From Strobilurus pachycystidiatus (taxonomy: Eukaryota; Basidiomycota; Agaricomycetes; Agaricales; Physalacriaceae): a DNA stretch of 64,000 nt. Positions 33,579 to 46,045 of this stretch are shown in pieces. The stretch's first letter is position 1, and each line of letters opens with the position of its first letter. Where the stretch lies: positions 868,001-932,000 of the forward strand of contig JAHLMK010000007.1 in the NCBI GenBank assembly GCA_019915135.1, given 5' to 3'. Under the pieces are notes generated by a model. The model saw only the letters and a list, made by a program, of their open reading frames with translations. It was not told the origin of the DNA and ran no database searches. The position numbers and the translations under genes were made by a program.

Positions 33579-34382
33579 GCGACAAGCACAGATCGGGACA
33601 TTGCCGAAAGCCGAGCGCTCATATCATGATGACACGCCTCGGAGAATCGGGCCGATGCGTGACCTTGCATCTTCCGAGTCGCGTTTGATTCTGCGCCACA
33701 CAGAGCCTTGGCTGGCTTGTACTCGACGCTGACATTATCCCGAAAAGACTTGCCTTCGCGTACTTGACGATGACTTTGTCGCGCTCATCGAGCTGATGTG
33801 GGTCATCTCTCTTTCCCCTACTAGACTCAACCTACCATTGACACACTACAATTGTAGAAGACCGCAACTTCAGGACTCTCTATTCACTCTAAATTCTCGC
33901 ACAGAAAATCCATTTATTTGTAAGGGCATGCCAATCGAAGCCTGCTCAAAGGCTGTGTTTTGGCAATTGCTGTCAAGTCGTATCGAACAGCATGCTCGGC
34001 TCCAGCAGTGCAGCCTGTATGTACCTCACATGCGGCGGTGTGCAGCAGGCATTGCCTCTGACTGTGCGTTAGACCAAGGCTTGCGGGAGCTTAATCCTTC
34101 AATGTTCGACAGGTTATTATACGGATTGCGTATTGAAGTGATACAAGGATTAGCAAGGTGGGTGTTGGTAAAAGGATAAATATCTGAACTACTCGAGCTT
34201 GTTCTCGACGGCACCTAGATAGCTGCGAAGAAGTATCACAGCAACTTTCTGTATTGATTGTGATCTATTCTGATTTACTGCAGTGTCTATGCCACGGTGG
34301 GGTACATCTTCTGCTATGCCCGTGGCAATAGATAGGCTCAGCCCAGACGGTACGTTCAAACAGCCTTTCCCTTCTCACCACC
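33579..34382. other. Intergenic, no gene seen
   Basis: About 800 bp between divergent genes. A frame of 127 codons at 33796-34179 on the + strand has no domain or splice evidence. Confidence 0.4.
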
Positions 34383-35679
34383 ATGTCTGCATCCAGCTCT
34401 GAGCCTCCAGCTTATAGACATTCTCTTCCATCCCGGGACACTATTCCCAAGTTTCCAACGCCCGCCGACTATAAATTACAGCTTTGGTTGATCCTCTGTA
34501 CGTGTCCGCTCTCTTCATTGTGCCCAAATATCTCAGATGGCGTAGTGTCGATCGTTGGGCTGCTGGGGGCCATCATTGTGTACGTTCTCAAGCTCTTCCT
34601 ACGCTTCCCGTCCATCCTCAACACGCTGTAGATCCGTAAGTCCTCGTCAAGTCTGGGCTTTTCAGCTTGTTGTTGACACGAGTCAACCAGTATACACCAT
34701 ACCAAGGCATGCTCATGGCCGAAGACGGTACTGCACTCCTTTCAACACTTTCTGTCACCCTCATTCCGTTCTGATCTTCTTTATCACTGGCAGCTGGGTT
34801 CACGAAACTAGCGTCCGCCTGTCGATGGCGCCTGGGACTGACTGTGATCGTCATTCTCAACTATGTGAGTGAACACCAGCGTTGTATGACTTTGAGCGTG
34901 CGTGCTAACTGCACCCCGACGCAGGTCTTGACTCTGCTTCTCGCAGTCTACAGTCTGCTGAACGACATTCGGAGTGCTCTTAGTACTCAATCCGATCTAA
35001 AGGTCTTCATCAGGGCAAAACGCTTACTCTTGGGTGTTTCTTTCGTCACCTTCATGGCTGTAATCAGCGCTGGCTTTGTTCATATATCTATGTTCCATAG
35101 TAATAAGGTACGCAGGGTTTCAAGATATCCTTGACGCAACATTTACATGATCCATGTTTCGAAAGGAGGACATCCTCGCCACCTGTGCCGGGACTTGGGG
35201 CAAGCGGCCTGACGGAATGTCTTTTCTATATGGCTTCATTTTCCCTTCGACTGAAGTCATCGAGGACGCAGATGCTGCCGTGTCTTGTCAGTATCACCAC
35301 TCGAGATCGTCCATTCGAACTCATGTGTTTCTGAACAGGGTGTCGCTCGGAATGGAACTCCGCATCCTGGTGGAATTGGATCTGGTACATTGTCTCTTTG
35401 CGTGAGTCCAGTACACCTTAATTTCCCGGATATCTGACAATGGATGTCGAGATAGTCTTCTCTTTTGTAGGGTTCTACCTTAACGTACCTATGTCGGTGG
35501 AGCAGCTGTTGGCGCCTTTCAGAAGCTCTGGCAAACCTGGGGATGCGGACGAGCATCCGTTGCTCGCGCTCGGAGGGTATGCACAGCTACCAGATAGAGA
35601 TGTAGAGGCTGGCGAGGACACGAGGGTCGTGGTTGAAGACGCTGGGAATGACACTCATAAGGCAGGATCCGCCCTTTGA
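34383..35679 (+). CDS. Uncharacterised multipass membrane protein
   Basis: I do not recognise the family. Eight exons (34383-34497, 34537-34579, 34666-34727, 34794-34864, 34925-35107, 35166-35286, 35339-35401, 35456-35679) join in frame to 293 aa. Four or more hydrophobic segments are seen: LWLILYGVVSIVGLLGAIIV, LGLTVIVILNYVLTLLLAVY, LLLGVSFVTFMAVISAGFVH and WWNWIWYIVSLLFSFVGFYL. The C-terminal 60 residues are soluble and acidic. The fact that all seven introns splice in frame is the main evidence that it is a real gene. It ends convergently with the PDR transporter 370 bp away. Confidence 0.65.
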
Positions 35680-36048
35680 GCCCTCTGAACCTATACATAC
35701 TTGATTGAAGTGTGCATGATTGTCATGCATCCCTTGACTTTTCTTCTTACTGTAGCTGTCGTAAAAGATTCTCTTGTTGTGTGTATATCGGGCGATGGCA
35801 TAAACGGTTTCGTCCGGAGTGTTTAAAATGTCCTGATCTGTGGCGCTGGCTGCTGTGAGAGTGTGCGTGTTGCTCGGATGGGAGAATAACCTGATGGTCA
35901 CTTGTATAGTACAGACGGCTGGAGGGGTATCAAGACCATCGCTGTTGTCCTTTTGCATTGCGTCAATTTACAATGGTCCGCGGCTCATTCAAGGTTATTA
36001 GTTCAGATCGTCACCTATTATACATTTCTTATTGAAAGGACCTGACAG
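35680..36048. other. Convergent 3' region
   Basis: A/T-rich, with no coding frame supported. Tail-to-tail spacer between the membrane-protein and transporter genes. Confidence 0.4.
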
Positions 36049-39000
36049 CTACATCGCACACTTTCCCCTTCCTCGAATGATATCCCAAACACTTCTGGTT
36101 CGTATCCTGAAGAACCACATGAATGCGAACGTCATCAGAATCTACAGACATCATTGATCAGTGATGTGCGAAGACCAAGCTTGTGTCCGACTCACGTTAA
36201 AGAAAATAAACACAGCCATGACACCAATATCCCTCCATCGATTGTCATAGAAGATGTTGAACTGCGTCTCCAGAAAAGCATCCGAAGATTTTGTTGAACA
36301 GAACCCGCAATCGGATGTGGCGTCGGGGTCGGTTAGGTACCCGCCGGCGTACGAAATGTATGCATTCATGTATTCGGCACATGTTTGACCAGAAGGTGGC
36401 GCCAAAGTGACGACCTCCAATGCAGAGCATTCAATTTCTTGCCTACCAAGAGCTATACCATACCATCAGCTCCAAAAGAAAGCAAAGGGGGGAACCACGT
36501 TAGTACTCACCCTGCCCGAAAAGCCCCTCGACGAAGTAGGTGAATGGTGTAATCCGGTAGGCCCACTTCCACCATCCGAGGCGACTGTACGGTTGAACAA
36601 TACCATTGCTGTACCTCCATCAGCTTCCTGCCACTCGATGAATCCAATCGGCTCACAATGAAAGAACAAATGAGAACATCGTCCCGAACACCAAGTTGCC
36701 CACCTCTGCATTGGGGGACATCGCGGCGACAGCCTGACCAATCGTCGTATAATACGACGGGAACATCACGCCAAGCATCAACCAACTGTAAGAAGCGCGA
36801 TCCGTTGGGAACCCAATGGTCCAGTACCAGCACAGGTAGAAGAGAGTCGTAGCGACAATTGACCATGGGAGCTCAATCAGGAGCTGAGAGAAGACAAAGG
36901 CAGACCAGCTGTACATTCTGCTCGGCCGTTCGCGAATCTCGTAGACGTCCCGTGCCTCGAAGAACGGAAGTTGGACTTGGTTCGCCATGGGCATAGCAGT
37001 GATGGACGCCATGAAGGTCGTCTGAAAAGACAATGTTAGCATGACGTGCAGACAAGAAAGGGAGACATAGACAACATACGAAAAGCTTATTCTGCGTTCC
37101 CTGCTGTGAGTTGTCCGAGTGGTAGAACGACAGACCGACGAACAACCCTCCAAGGAGGTTCAAGCCAAACTTGCTCAAAAGGTAACTAGGTACCCTGTTG
37201 TGTCCACTCATTCCCCTCTTGACGAGCTGCAGAACCTGTTTGACCCAACTCGCTGTGTACGTGTGCTTCACCGCTGAAGTCGTGGAGGAGGCCACTCCGG
37301 CTCTGCGGGTGTGTATATCTTTCAGATCCATTTCTAGCCCAAGCACCTCCTCCGAACTCAACCAAATTGAATGCCAGTCAGCCGCACTGACAGCAGTCGC
37401 GCCTGCCCCAATCACATCGAGCATATACTCAGCACTGGAAGCCACGTCAGTCCACGCGGGAGTATGATTCGGGAGGATACATACGGATTCTCCCCTTCCT
37501 CACAGATACGGGCACCGCCGTTCTGGAAGTATCGCAAGACAGTCTCCGCGTTATGCCCCAGATCGCCAAAGTACACTGTCTCACCACCCTTTCTCAAAAG
37601 CAATAGGCGGTCGAACATCTGGAAGAGCTCCGCACTCGGTTGATGGATTCTGTACTGAACTTATAGCCTTGAACGAAGAGGAGAATCTGGTGACTTACGT
37701 GCAAAGAATTGCCTGTCCAGCATTCGCCAAATCCCTCAAGAACAAGATGATATTCCATGCACTCTGCGAATCCAGCCCCGAGGTGGGTTCATCAAGAAAC
37801 AGCAGTAACTTTGGCTTCGCAGCGAGCTCGACAGCGATGGTCGTACGCTTTTTGTTCTCGAGGCTTAGTGAGCCGACGGCGGCGTTACGGAAGCGGCGCA
37901 GACCACAGAGCTCTATGCACGTGTCGACGCTGGAATTAACAGTTGAGCCGGGCCGCAACTGGAGGGAAAGAAGGAAACCCACTAGGCGAGTTTCTCAGAA
38001 AGCGGAACGGACGCCGGCTGACGGAGGTGGGCAGAAAACAGGAGAGCCTCTTGGACAGTCGAAGTGCCGATGTGTGTGTCCTGCTGCTGACAGTATGCAC
38101 TACAGACGATATGGAGATCTAATCAGACAAGCAAGAAAATAGAGAACCTACGTCTGGCTCTGGAAATCTCTCGGTAAGTCTCCTCCATTAACGAACCGAT
38201 GTCCGCTAACGACACCCACATCCAGACGCCCAGCGAGGACGTTGAGCAGCGTAGTCTAAGGGCAATGTCAGCGCTCATGATGATCATGGATGAGACTCGA
38301 CGAACCTTCCCAGCCCCCGACTCGCCCATAAGAGCAGTCAATTTGCCTGGAGCCACATACCCCGAAACGCCATTCAATAGCCTCCTCGGGCCTTCTTTCG
38401 TGGGCACGCTGTAACTCAAACCTTCCCAGGAGAAAATGTCCTCCGTACCCGACGTCTCCAACGACCTGGTCTTGTCCGAGGCTTGCAGAGTGTCGAGTTC
38501 CATGTCAACTTGAGTACTTTGCGAAGCACTTCGAGCACGCTCAACATCCTCTGACTTCTGGGGGTGAAGTACGCCCGAAGAGGAGGAGCGTTTGAACAGT
38601 ACAATATCATGCGATGTCATGATCCGGATACTGATTTCGGTAATGACAAGGAGGGCTGCGAAGAATGCTATGCCGAACGCGATGAGGAACCCAAAATTCT
38701 GGCGACGATGGATGAGCTAACACATCGCGAAGTCCACACAAGCCAACTCACCCGCCAAATGTGGCTTGGCACAAAGCCATACGACAATTCGAGGAACCTA
38801 CTCCCTTCTACCGTCGCCTGGCCGGGAACCGCACCAACGACTGTACAGACCTGGTTCGCCAAAGTGACATTTTCATACCCAGGCCCTTGGGGGACAAGGG
38901 CAGTACAGACACCGCTGACGGAACTGAACTCGTTCGCCATTGCTGCCTCAAATGACCAGCGGAGGGGCTAAAACACGGGGTCAGATCGAGGGTTTGAGAG

Positions 39001-41151
39001 AGGGAGGCAGGAACAGAACATACATCAAGGTAGGAGACCCACTTGAGTGCGCTGACCATTGACGGCGGCGGAATGGAGTATCCGGTGTACAAGACGTACG
39101 TCAGAACGGATAGACCTGCGGCCCCTTGTGCACTGACTGGTGAAGCAGGTGAGGTCGCGGAGGAAGAAGGCGGGCAATGTACACACCCGCATCAGGCGTA
39201 AGTGCCGTCAGAGCCCTGAACCATGTCTTGGTAACCACAGCTTGAACGAAGACAAATAAGAAGAGTATACTTCATCGACTGGTTAGCGCTGATACCTATT
39301 TGTTATGGACACTCACAAAAAAGACCCCGCCTTCTGCTGAAGTTGTGCCATCTCATACAATATGACAACAAAGATTGCCGTACTCGCAAACGTCACCGGT
39401 AAATCCACCAAAGTCAGAGCAATTTGGTCTAGGAAAGGGTGGTACAAAGCCCATGAGGACTGACGCTGGACGATCGGGCGTTGGGAGAACAGGGTAGAGA
39501 CTTCGGCAAAAGAGATGACAGCTTGTAAGAGTAGCACGCTACAGATAAGCGTCAGTAAGATTCTAGAGTGAAAAAAGACGAGCATACAAGAACATGACAC
39601 CGCTGCGCGAGAAGAAGGATGATGTCGAGTCACCAAGGTGCAGATAGAGGGCACCCATGATTAGCCCTTGGAAGACAAACGAGCTAATACAAATGTCAGA
39701 CTCCTGGACGTGCTCAAGAATCCGGGGACTGACAATATATACATCCCAGTCGCGAACAAATCTCCCCTCAGAATTTGTGATCGGCGTAAAATCACAGCTC
39801 TCGTTTGAAGAGCCAAAGAGCTGACGAACGGGGAACCCTTGCGCGCCCAATGGTCATACTGGCGATATGCATCCTCCCGGTAATTCCGCAGCATATCAGC
39901 TTTGCCGACGCGTTCTCGCTTAAACGATGCGATATCCTCCCGGGTGATGCTAGCAATGTCGCTTTTGCGATAGTAGGAGGCAAACTCGGCAGCGCTGCGC
40001 GGTAAAGTGAGTGAAAGGGAGGAGGGTATGCGTCCATTGGGATCCGTGACAGCAACAAGAAAATCAGCAGTGGTTTGACGATTGGCGGGGGTGTAGCCCA
40101 TCACTATGAAGTAAGAGCGAGCAGAGGAAGCTGGTCCGAAGAATGCGACGCGTCCTTCGTAGAGGACACACACCTAAGAACAGGTCAAACTAGGAACATA
40201 GGGAAGCGCAGTGTAATACCTTGTCGAAAAGATCGTACAGTGACTCGCCAGCCTGATACAACGAGGCAATAGTCGTCATATTGGCAACATCGGTGACAGT
40301 TCTGAGAGCTTGGATGAATTCGAGGGCGGTCGCCGAATCCAAACCCTTGGTTGGACTTGGAGGCCAAGTTTAGATAAATTTCATCAAAGGTCAAGTCGAG
40401 TGGACTCACTTATCCCAGGCGGCTAGTGACGCTCTTAACGCCATGACCTCTGCCAGGCTGACCCTCTTCTTCTGACCCCCGCTCACTCCTCGAATTCTCG
40501 CGTCCCCGACTAATGTGCTCCTCACACTCTTCAGTCCGAGCACCTCCAGCAGCGCCTCTGTGTAATCATCCGCATTCTCACCTCCCCGCAGTCTGGCCGC
40601 GAAGCGGATTGTCTGCTCCACTGTGAGAGCGGGAAAGTGGACATCGTCCTCCGGACAGTATACGACGTCGCCGCGATGGTGCCTATAAATGTCGGCGTGA
40701 TCGAACGAGTCGTAGGACACGGTGCCATGTACCGCGGAATAATCAGAGCGTTGGTTGGCCAGTGTCTTGAGTAGCGTGGAGCAGCCTGAGCCTGGACGGC
40801 CGAGGACAACTGCTCATGGATTCATCGGTAAGCACTTGTCAGTCGAAAGGACGTCGAACGCACGAAGCATTTCTCCAGGTCGAACGGTGCCCTCCAAACC
40901 AGATAGAATGTCGCGCTGGGGAGTTTTCCATTGCCGACGCAGAGATTGAATCGATTCCAGACTGAGGGCACCGACAAGGGAAGGCTGGTAGGCTTCGGCA
41001 ACCCCTTCGACTTGGACGCGTAAATCCTCGAACACAACGCCAAGTTGACGCGTCCTAGCAAGTTAAGTTACAGGCTGTCAAGAAAAAGCAGAATCGAGGT
41101 CGACAGAGCTCACCCGATACCCAACTCTTTCAGCGTCCTTCCCAAATCCAT
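36049..41151 (-). CDS. PDR-type full-length ABC transporter (ABCG subfamily)
   Basis: A multi-exon gene with the reverse order NBD-TMD-NBD-TMD of fungal pleiotropic drug resistance pumps. NBD1 has the degenerate Walker [15 protein letters not shown] (Cys in place of Lys), signature [13 protein letters not shown] and the [11 protein letters not shown]alker B side. NBD2 has the canonical [15 protein letters not shown]. Its signature is the degenerate [11 protein letters not shown], and [18 protein letters not shown] is Walker B. TMD1 has [14 protein letters not shown]2 has [36 protein letters not shown] and [16 protein letters not shown]. It probably exports hydrophobic compounds at the plasma membrane. 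The N-terminus before NBD1 is about 50 residues, shorter than usual, so an upstream exon may be missing from my model (ATG at 41151). Confidence 0.88.
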
Positions 41152-41936
41152 CTCTGATCCAAGATCCAGGTGAAACCAGCGTGCGGAGAAATTGCAGCCA
41201 TCTCCTGGCCAGCTCCTGGCGCGCCTTTAAGGATGATCCAGAGCCCATGGCTGATGGTGGTAAGAGGACAACGTGGTTTGCCTGGGCGGGCGTAATTGTG
41301 CTGACAAGAGCAGCCGGGGCTCTGCTTGTCCCGCGGCTCAGTCGATTACGTATACCTGCAATTTGATAATTTAGTCTAAGTTCATGCTAGCGAGGATGCC
41401 AAGTATGCTAGGTTGCTCAGGAAAACCAATGAAAGACCCTTGGATAACATGAAAGTAACGCGTTCTCTCTTGGTGGACTCTTGAACTGTCAGAGCGACGC
41501 ATGCTAAGTTAGAATCAGGCCGTGGCACGGGTGTGCAGGGTCTTGAGTTTCGAAGACGAAACATGGTCAAAATTCAAACACGAATCAGACCACTATCAAA
41601 CCCAGATCAAACCCTTCATGCCATGGTGAAATTGATCAGTGTAGCCGCGCGCGGGGGCCAGTGGGCTTCCTGAGCCTCGGTGGTACTGGACACTGAACTT
41701 GGTGTGGTCATTGTGTGGGTCACCTACAGTACCATACAATACTGCATCACAATCAGTCTGCCACACCTTCCCGCTTTTGTCTCTTGTCATCGATGTAGAA
41801 TGTGCATCTTGCTCATTCAGCACAAGACATCGAGACGCGTAGCGATTCCATGGCTCATGCGTTGGCGAAGGACGTCGGTGCTGAGTGTAAGAGTACTATT
41901 CCGAGTTCGACTAAGGCAATGTGCGGAAGTCGATAT
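41152..41936. other. Intergenic, transporter promoter and 5' flank of the transposon
   Basis: No supported gene. Short frames only. Confidence 0.4.
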
Positions 41937-44900
41937 TTGCTCACATGTGAATATTCACAGTGTTATTAACATGTTATTAGCACGTTAATAGCATCGAGGT
42001 CCCAGAGGCCATGTGAGAATATGTGAGAAATTCGAAACGAGCTCCGCTCAAAAGCGGCAGAGATTCGGCATTCGGGGAAATTTTCTTTACCCAATCGGAC
42101 ACCGATCGGACCTTATCATCAGAAAAAGTGTTCCGTCATGGAAAACGATATGTCCGTCGACCGGAAGCTTTTGTGGCTGCGCACACTCCTGATCGCTCTG
42201 CCGTCATGTCTCCCTACCCCACAGCGTGGCGAAATCCCCAAATATCCCTTCGCATCATTCCGTCCTGATGCTGCCTTCCTCGAGCGTACCGAGGATGAGG
42301 TTGGCGCTATCAACGAGACCTTCAAAGGAATCTTCGGCTGGAAGACGCGGACCACTGGTGATGGCGTCTTGAACATTGAGGAACGTGGCAAGCATGGGAT
42401 TGGAGCGGTTGCCGACTTGCTGGAGGGCTACCTGGAGAAGTACAGAGACAGTGACGGGTCTCCCAACGCCATTCTGCTGAAGTGGGTCGATGATATTTCA
42501 GCTGGCTGTGTGAAGGCAATCCGGCACGCCGGTAAGGAGGTACGTTGCGTTCTATGATGATTCTCGGTATATGAGCTCATGTGTCGTAGCTTCCGGACAT
42601 TCCTGTTGAGACTCGGAGCTCAACCAAGAGAAAGGCTGATGAGGATGAGGATGAGATCAAAGAAGGAGGCGAGGACGACGACGAGAATGGCTCGACTGAG
42701 AAAGAGACATCAGTTGACGAATCAGAAGTATTTATGGCAAAAGTACGTGTCGCAATCCAATCTTCTCTTCTGCTTGCTCAACGACAGCAGAAACGAAAGC
42801 TCAATAGCAAGTTTAATGACTACAACCTCGTTCCTCCATACTCAGGCCGCGGCCGTAAACCAAACACTGTTATCGCACGACTCGCCCAAAAATATGTCCA
42901 CAAGGATAACGGGAGGGCTGCGTACGGCTGTATTGCAGACGAATGCGGCTGGTTCCAACATGGAAATGCAGCTGAAGACCGCATCCTCACCCACTCAACA
43001 ACCTGCGACATACTGTCCGACAAGGACCGTGCCTACGCTAATACGAAGTCATCGGGTGACGCTCTTGGTGCCTCGGTCGGCACAGGAACGGTCGCATCTT
43101 CCTCCATCTCCTCCATTCCCATGTCTCAGTACAAACAGTCGACACTGGCGCCTGCTGCGAAGGCCCCCGACGCCAAGGTCTCTATGGATTTTACCGAACT
43201 TGGGCGCGCGGAGCTGAAGCGCCGAGTGGACTTCTGCATCATGAAGCTTATCTGCGTCTGCGGTCTGGTCCCCAACATCCTTGACACGGATGAATGGAAG
43301 GAGTTTGTTGCCGCACTCAATACACGCTACAGTCCTACCTCGGCGACGAAGTTTACGGTTGGCTACATTCCGAAAGAGGCAGCACGCGTTCGTGAGCTCA
43401 CCAAAGCCCGCCTGCAGGAAGAATTCGATCTCTCCTTCACGTTTGATGGAATGTCGACGCGAAGGGACAGTGCGTACACCGTCCACATCACAACGCCGGA
43501 TCGGCAGACGTATCTGTACGATGGCTTCGAGGCTTCTGATGAGCATCACGATGCTGAATGGGTCAAGGAGATGATTATGAAGGCAAGTGAATTCTTATCG
43601 GACGACACTATCATACTAAAACCTTTCTAGTGCGTGAACGAGGTTGGGCCTGAGCATGTCGGTTCCTTGTGTTCGGACAGCACGGGAAATACAAAGAAGG
43701 GAAAGGCCGTCGCGAAACTAGACCTACCGAAGATCTTGACATTCCCCGATTGCTGTCATGCAATCCATAACACGATCAAGGAGATTTCAAAGCTTCCTGA
43801 GTTCGAAGATGTACGTTTTCGGGCAATCATGGTTTGTAGATTAGCGCATTAATCTTTGCCTAGACAATGAAGATGCTCAAAGGCACGATCAAGCATTTCA
43901 GCCACTCGACCTTCTCCCGGAAGCAGCTCGAGAAAGCTCGCGTTGAAGACGGGGTTACGCAAGGGCTTGTCAAGATCGGTAAGACTCGCTTCGCAACTCA
44001 TTACACTGCGGCGGTGTCCCTCGATCGGTGCTATCCCTTCATCCGCGATCTCATCAGCAACAAGGTCATCAAGCTTAAGGTATGTCGTGTAACATCCATC
44101 AGGTTCATAAACTCACGTCAACTAGAACAAAGAAATCGTTGCAACGTTCACTGGCCAGCGTGCCAACCTTCATTTCCAACTTGAGCTCAACCAATACACG
44201 GCTATTGTATCCCCTCTGGCGCGATCAATCTGGTCCCTCGAGGCTCAGCAGACCAATGCGGCAGATGTTTTTCTATTTTGGGTGGCGATTGCGGCAGAGC
44301 TACAGGATCTTTTCGCACGAGGCGAACACGACACTGGCATTGATAACGCGCTGGCACGTAAGATTGCATTGATTTTTAACCGCCGGTTCAAGGCGTTCAT
44401 CGACCAGACACCGGACGATCCGTACTTCGCTGCATTCTACCTTGATCCACGTTTGTCCTTGATTTCATATGTAATCTGCTGGCTGACCTCTGGTGTTAGG
44501 TCGTGTCAACTCCGACATCCTCAAGAAGACCGTTACTGCCAGCGTGTCGACGGTACCCAAGATCAATCTGCCCGCCGCTCGTCCTACAACAGCACCAGAG
44601 TCAGATCAGGCTCCGAATCCGAAGGCGTTCCGACGTGTGAAGGAGGCGCTGAAGGGGATGCTCAAGGAGGAGATCGCGTTCTATGTGAAGCATCCGACCA
44701 AGTCCCACTTGGCTTCTATAGTCCGAAGCGCCGGCTCCCCGAAAGCAGTGGCTGGTGAATTTGTTTCCCAGCTGTTAGCATACTCCAGGGGCGAGTACCC
44801 TTTCACGGATCCGGTCAAGGACCGCGTCCGCGATTGGTGGTCTGATTTACTCATTCATCCCAAAGCGCGTACTCTGGCTGTGAGTCTTTCTCACCTCATC

Positions 44901-45749
44901 CCAGTTGAATACATTACTGATACTCGTCAGTTCCTGGCCATCAAACTCTATTCATGCTTGGTCAATTCTATGCCGGATGAACGTACGGGCTCGAAGATAA
45001 CATGGTTCAATTCGCCTCTCCGCGGCAGCCAGAAGGTCCGCACACTTATCGACATGATTCAAGTCGGACAGTGGTATGGGACACATATGGTAAGCACTTG
45101 TTGCGATACAGAGTATAGCCGTCTGGTAACACGTCCTCGCAGAAACTGAAGAAGAAGGGCAAGACACCCCAAGTCGGCTTCCGGGATATGTCGGCTCCCA
45201 TGAAAAGCTCGCAGCCGCCTACCACGGCTGCTACTACAGGTGCTAACTCTCCTCCCGGCGCTGAATCGACTCTCGACTCAGCTGGATGCGATCTCATCGA
45301 TGCGGAGGATGCTCTTGAATCTGATGAGGAGGGTGAAGGAGATGACGAAACCACGGACTTCGGGATCTTTGACGCTGCCTCGGCAACGAAGGACATCGCC
45401 AATGCCCTTGGAATTGACGGCGACATTGATCTGAGCTCACCGAGCCTCCGAAAGGTGCTACCGGTATCTGCCTCTGACCCTGTTCCTGTCTTTACTGCTT
45501 TCAAACGCCGTGTTGACGCGCAAGTTATAGCTGTAGATGACTCCGATACAATAGATTGGGACGGCATGTAAGCCTAGAAGTTATTCACATATATTAACCC
45601 TACTTCACATGCGAAAAATCAAATTATTCACATGTTATTTACACCCTGACACTAGATGTGAGAAACATGTTATTAACGATGTGATTGAGGCCCTTCGGTC
45701 GGTCGATATATTCACCTCTTGCTAATAACATCCCAAATAATTGCTCACA
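41937..45749 (+). mobile_element. hAT-like DNA transposon with candidate target-site duplication
   Basis: A multi-exon transposase gene sits between A/T-rich flanks. The flanks hold many copies of ATGTTATTA/TAATAACAT in opposite orientations (41969-42000; 45610-45735). The 9-base string TTGCTCACA occurs exactly at 41937-41945 and 45741-45749, bounding these flanks, and is a candidate 8-9 bp target duplication of hAT type. Segments ATGTTATTAGCA at about 41971-41982 and its inverse at 45721-45732 are subterminal inverted repeats. The precise terminal inverted repeats are not resolved: the distances to the duplication differ on the two sides. Confidence 0.7.
42138..45571 (+). CDS. hAT superfamily transposase-like protein (BED finger, RNase H-like core)
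   Basis: Nine exons (42138-42539, 42590-42742, 42788-43582, 43631-43810, 43864-44079, 44126-44450, 44500-44879, 44931-45089, 45143-45571) join without a stop to 1012 aa. A BED-like zinc motif is vis­ible around YGCIADECGWFQHGN with a distal HSTTC. A DUF659-like RNase H region includes LSFTFDGMSTRRDSAY and GSLCSDSTGNTKKGKAV. A helical insertion and a C-terminal segment with YSCLVNSMPDERTGSKITWF take the place of the hAT dimerisation part. The tail is acidic. The intron at 43583-43630 starts GCAAGT. The intact open frame suggests a recent or domesticated copy. Catalytic residues are inferred, not verified. Confidence 0.8.
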
Positions 45750-46041
45750 GAGCCTTAAGTTCGACAACCCAAGTCGATGCGTCTTCTTCTTCATCTTTCG
45801 AGGGACTGATCAGTAGGCATTGATATTCCATTGACTCAACCCAGTACTTCATACTAGTTCTGATACCCGAGGCGCTGGGTTCAAAACTAGGATTGCTTCT
45901 TTGCATTATTATCCGATGATCATGTAGGCCGACGAAAATCTCCTGTAGAGCGTTCAACACATCATTCAGGGTATATCTGGTTGGGATTTTCGTCAAATCA
46001 AAACAGGCGTGACGCAGAAGAGTGTAGACAGACCCATTCAT
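45745..46041 (-). CDS. Hypothetical 98-aa ORF
   Basis: An ATG-initiated single frame whose stop lies within the candidate target duplication of the hAT element. I recognise no domain. It has an acidic stretch (SKDEEEDAS) and no signal peptide. The duplication contains the stop codon itself, so the frame would end at the same place before insertion. It could be a chance frame or a remnant exon. Confidence 0.3.
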   Translation of the reverse strand: MNGSVYTLLRHACFDLTKIPTRYTLNDVLNALQEIFVGLHDHRIIMQRSNPSFEPSASGIRTSMKYWVESMEYQCLLISPSKDEEEDASTWVVELKAL

Positions 46042-46045
46042 TGAG

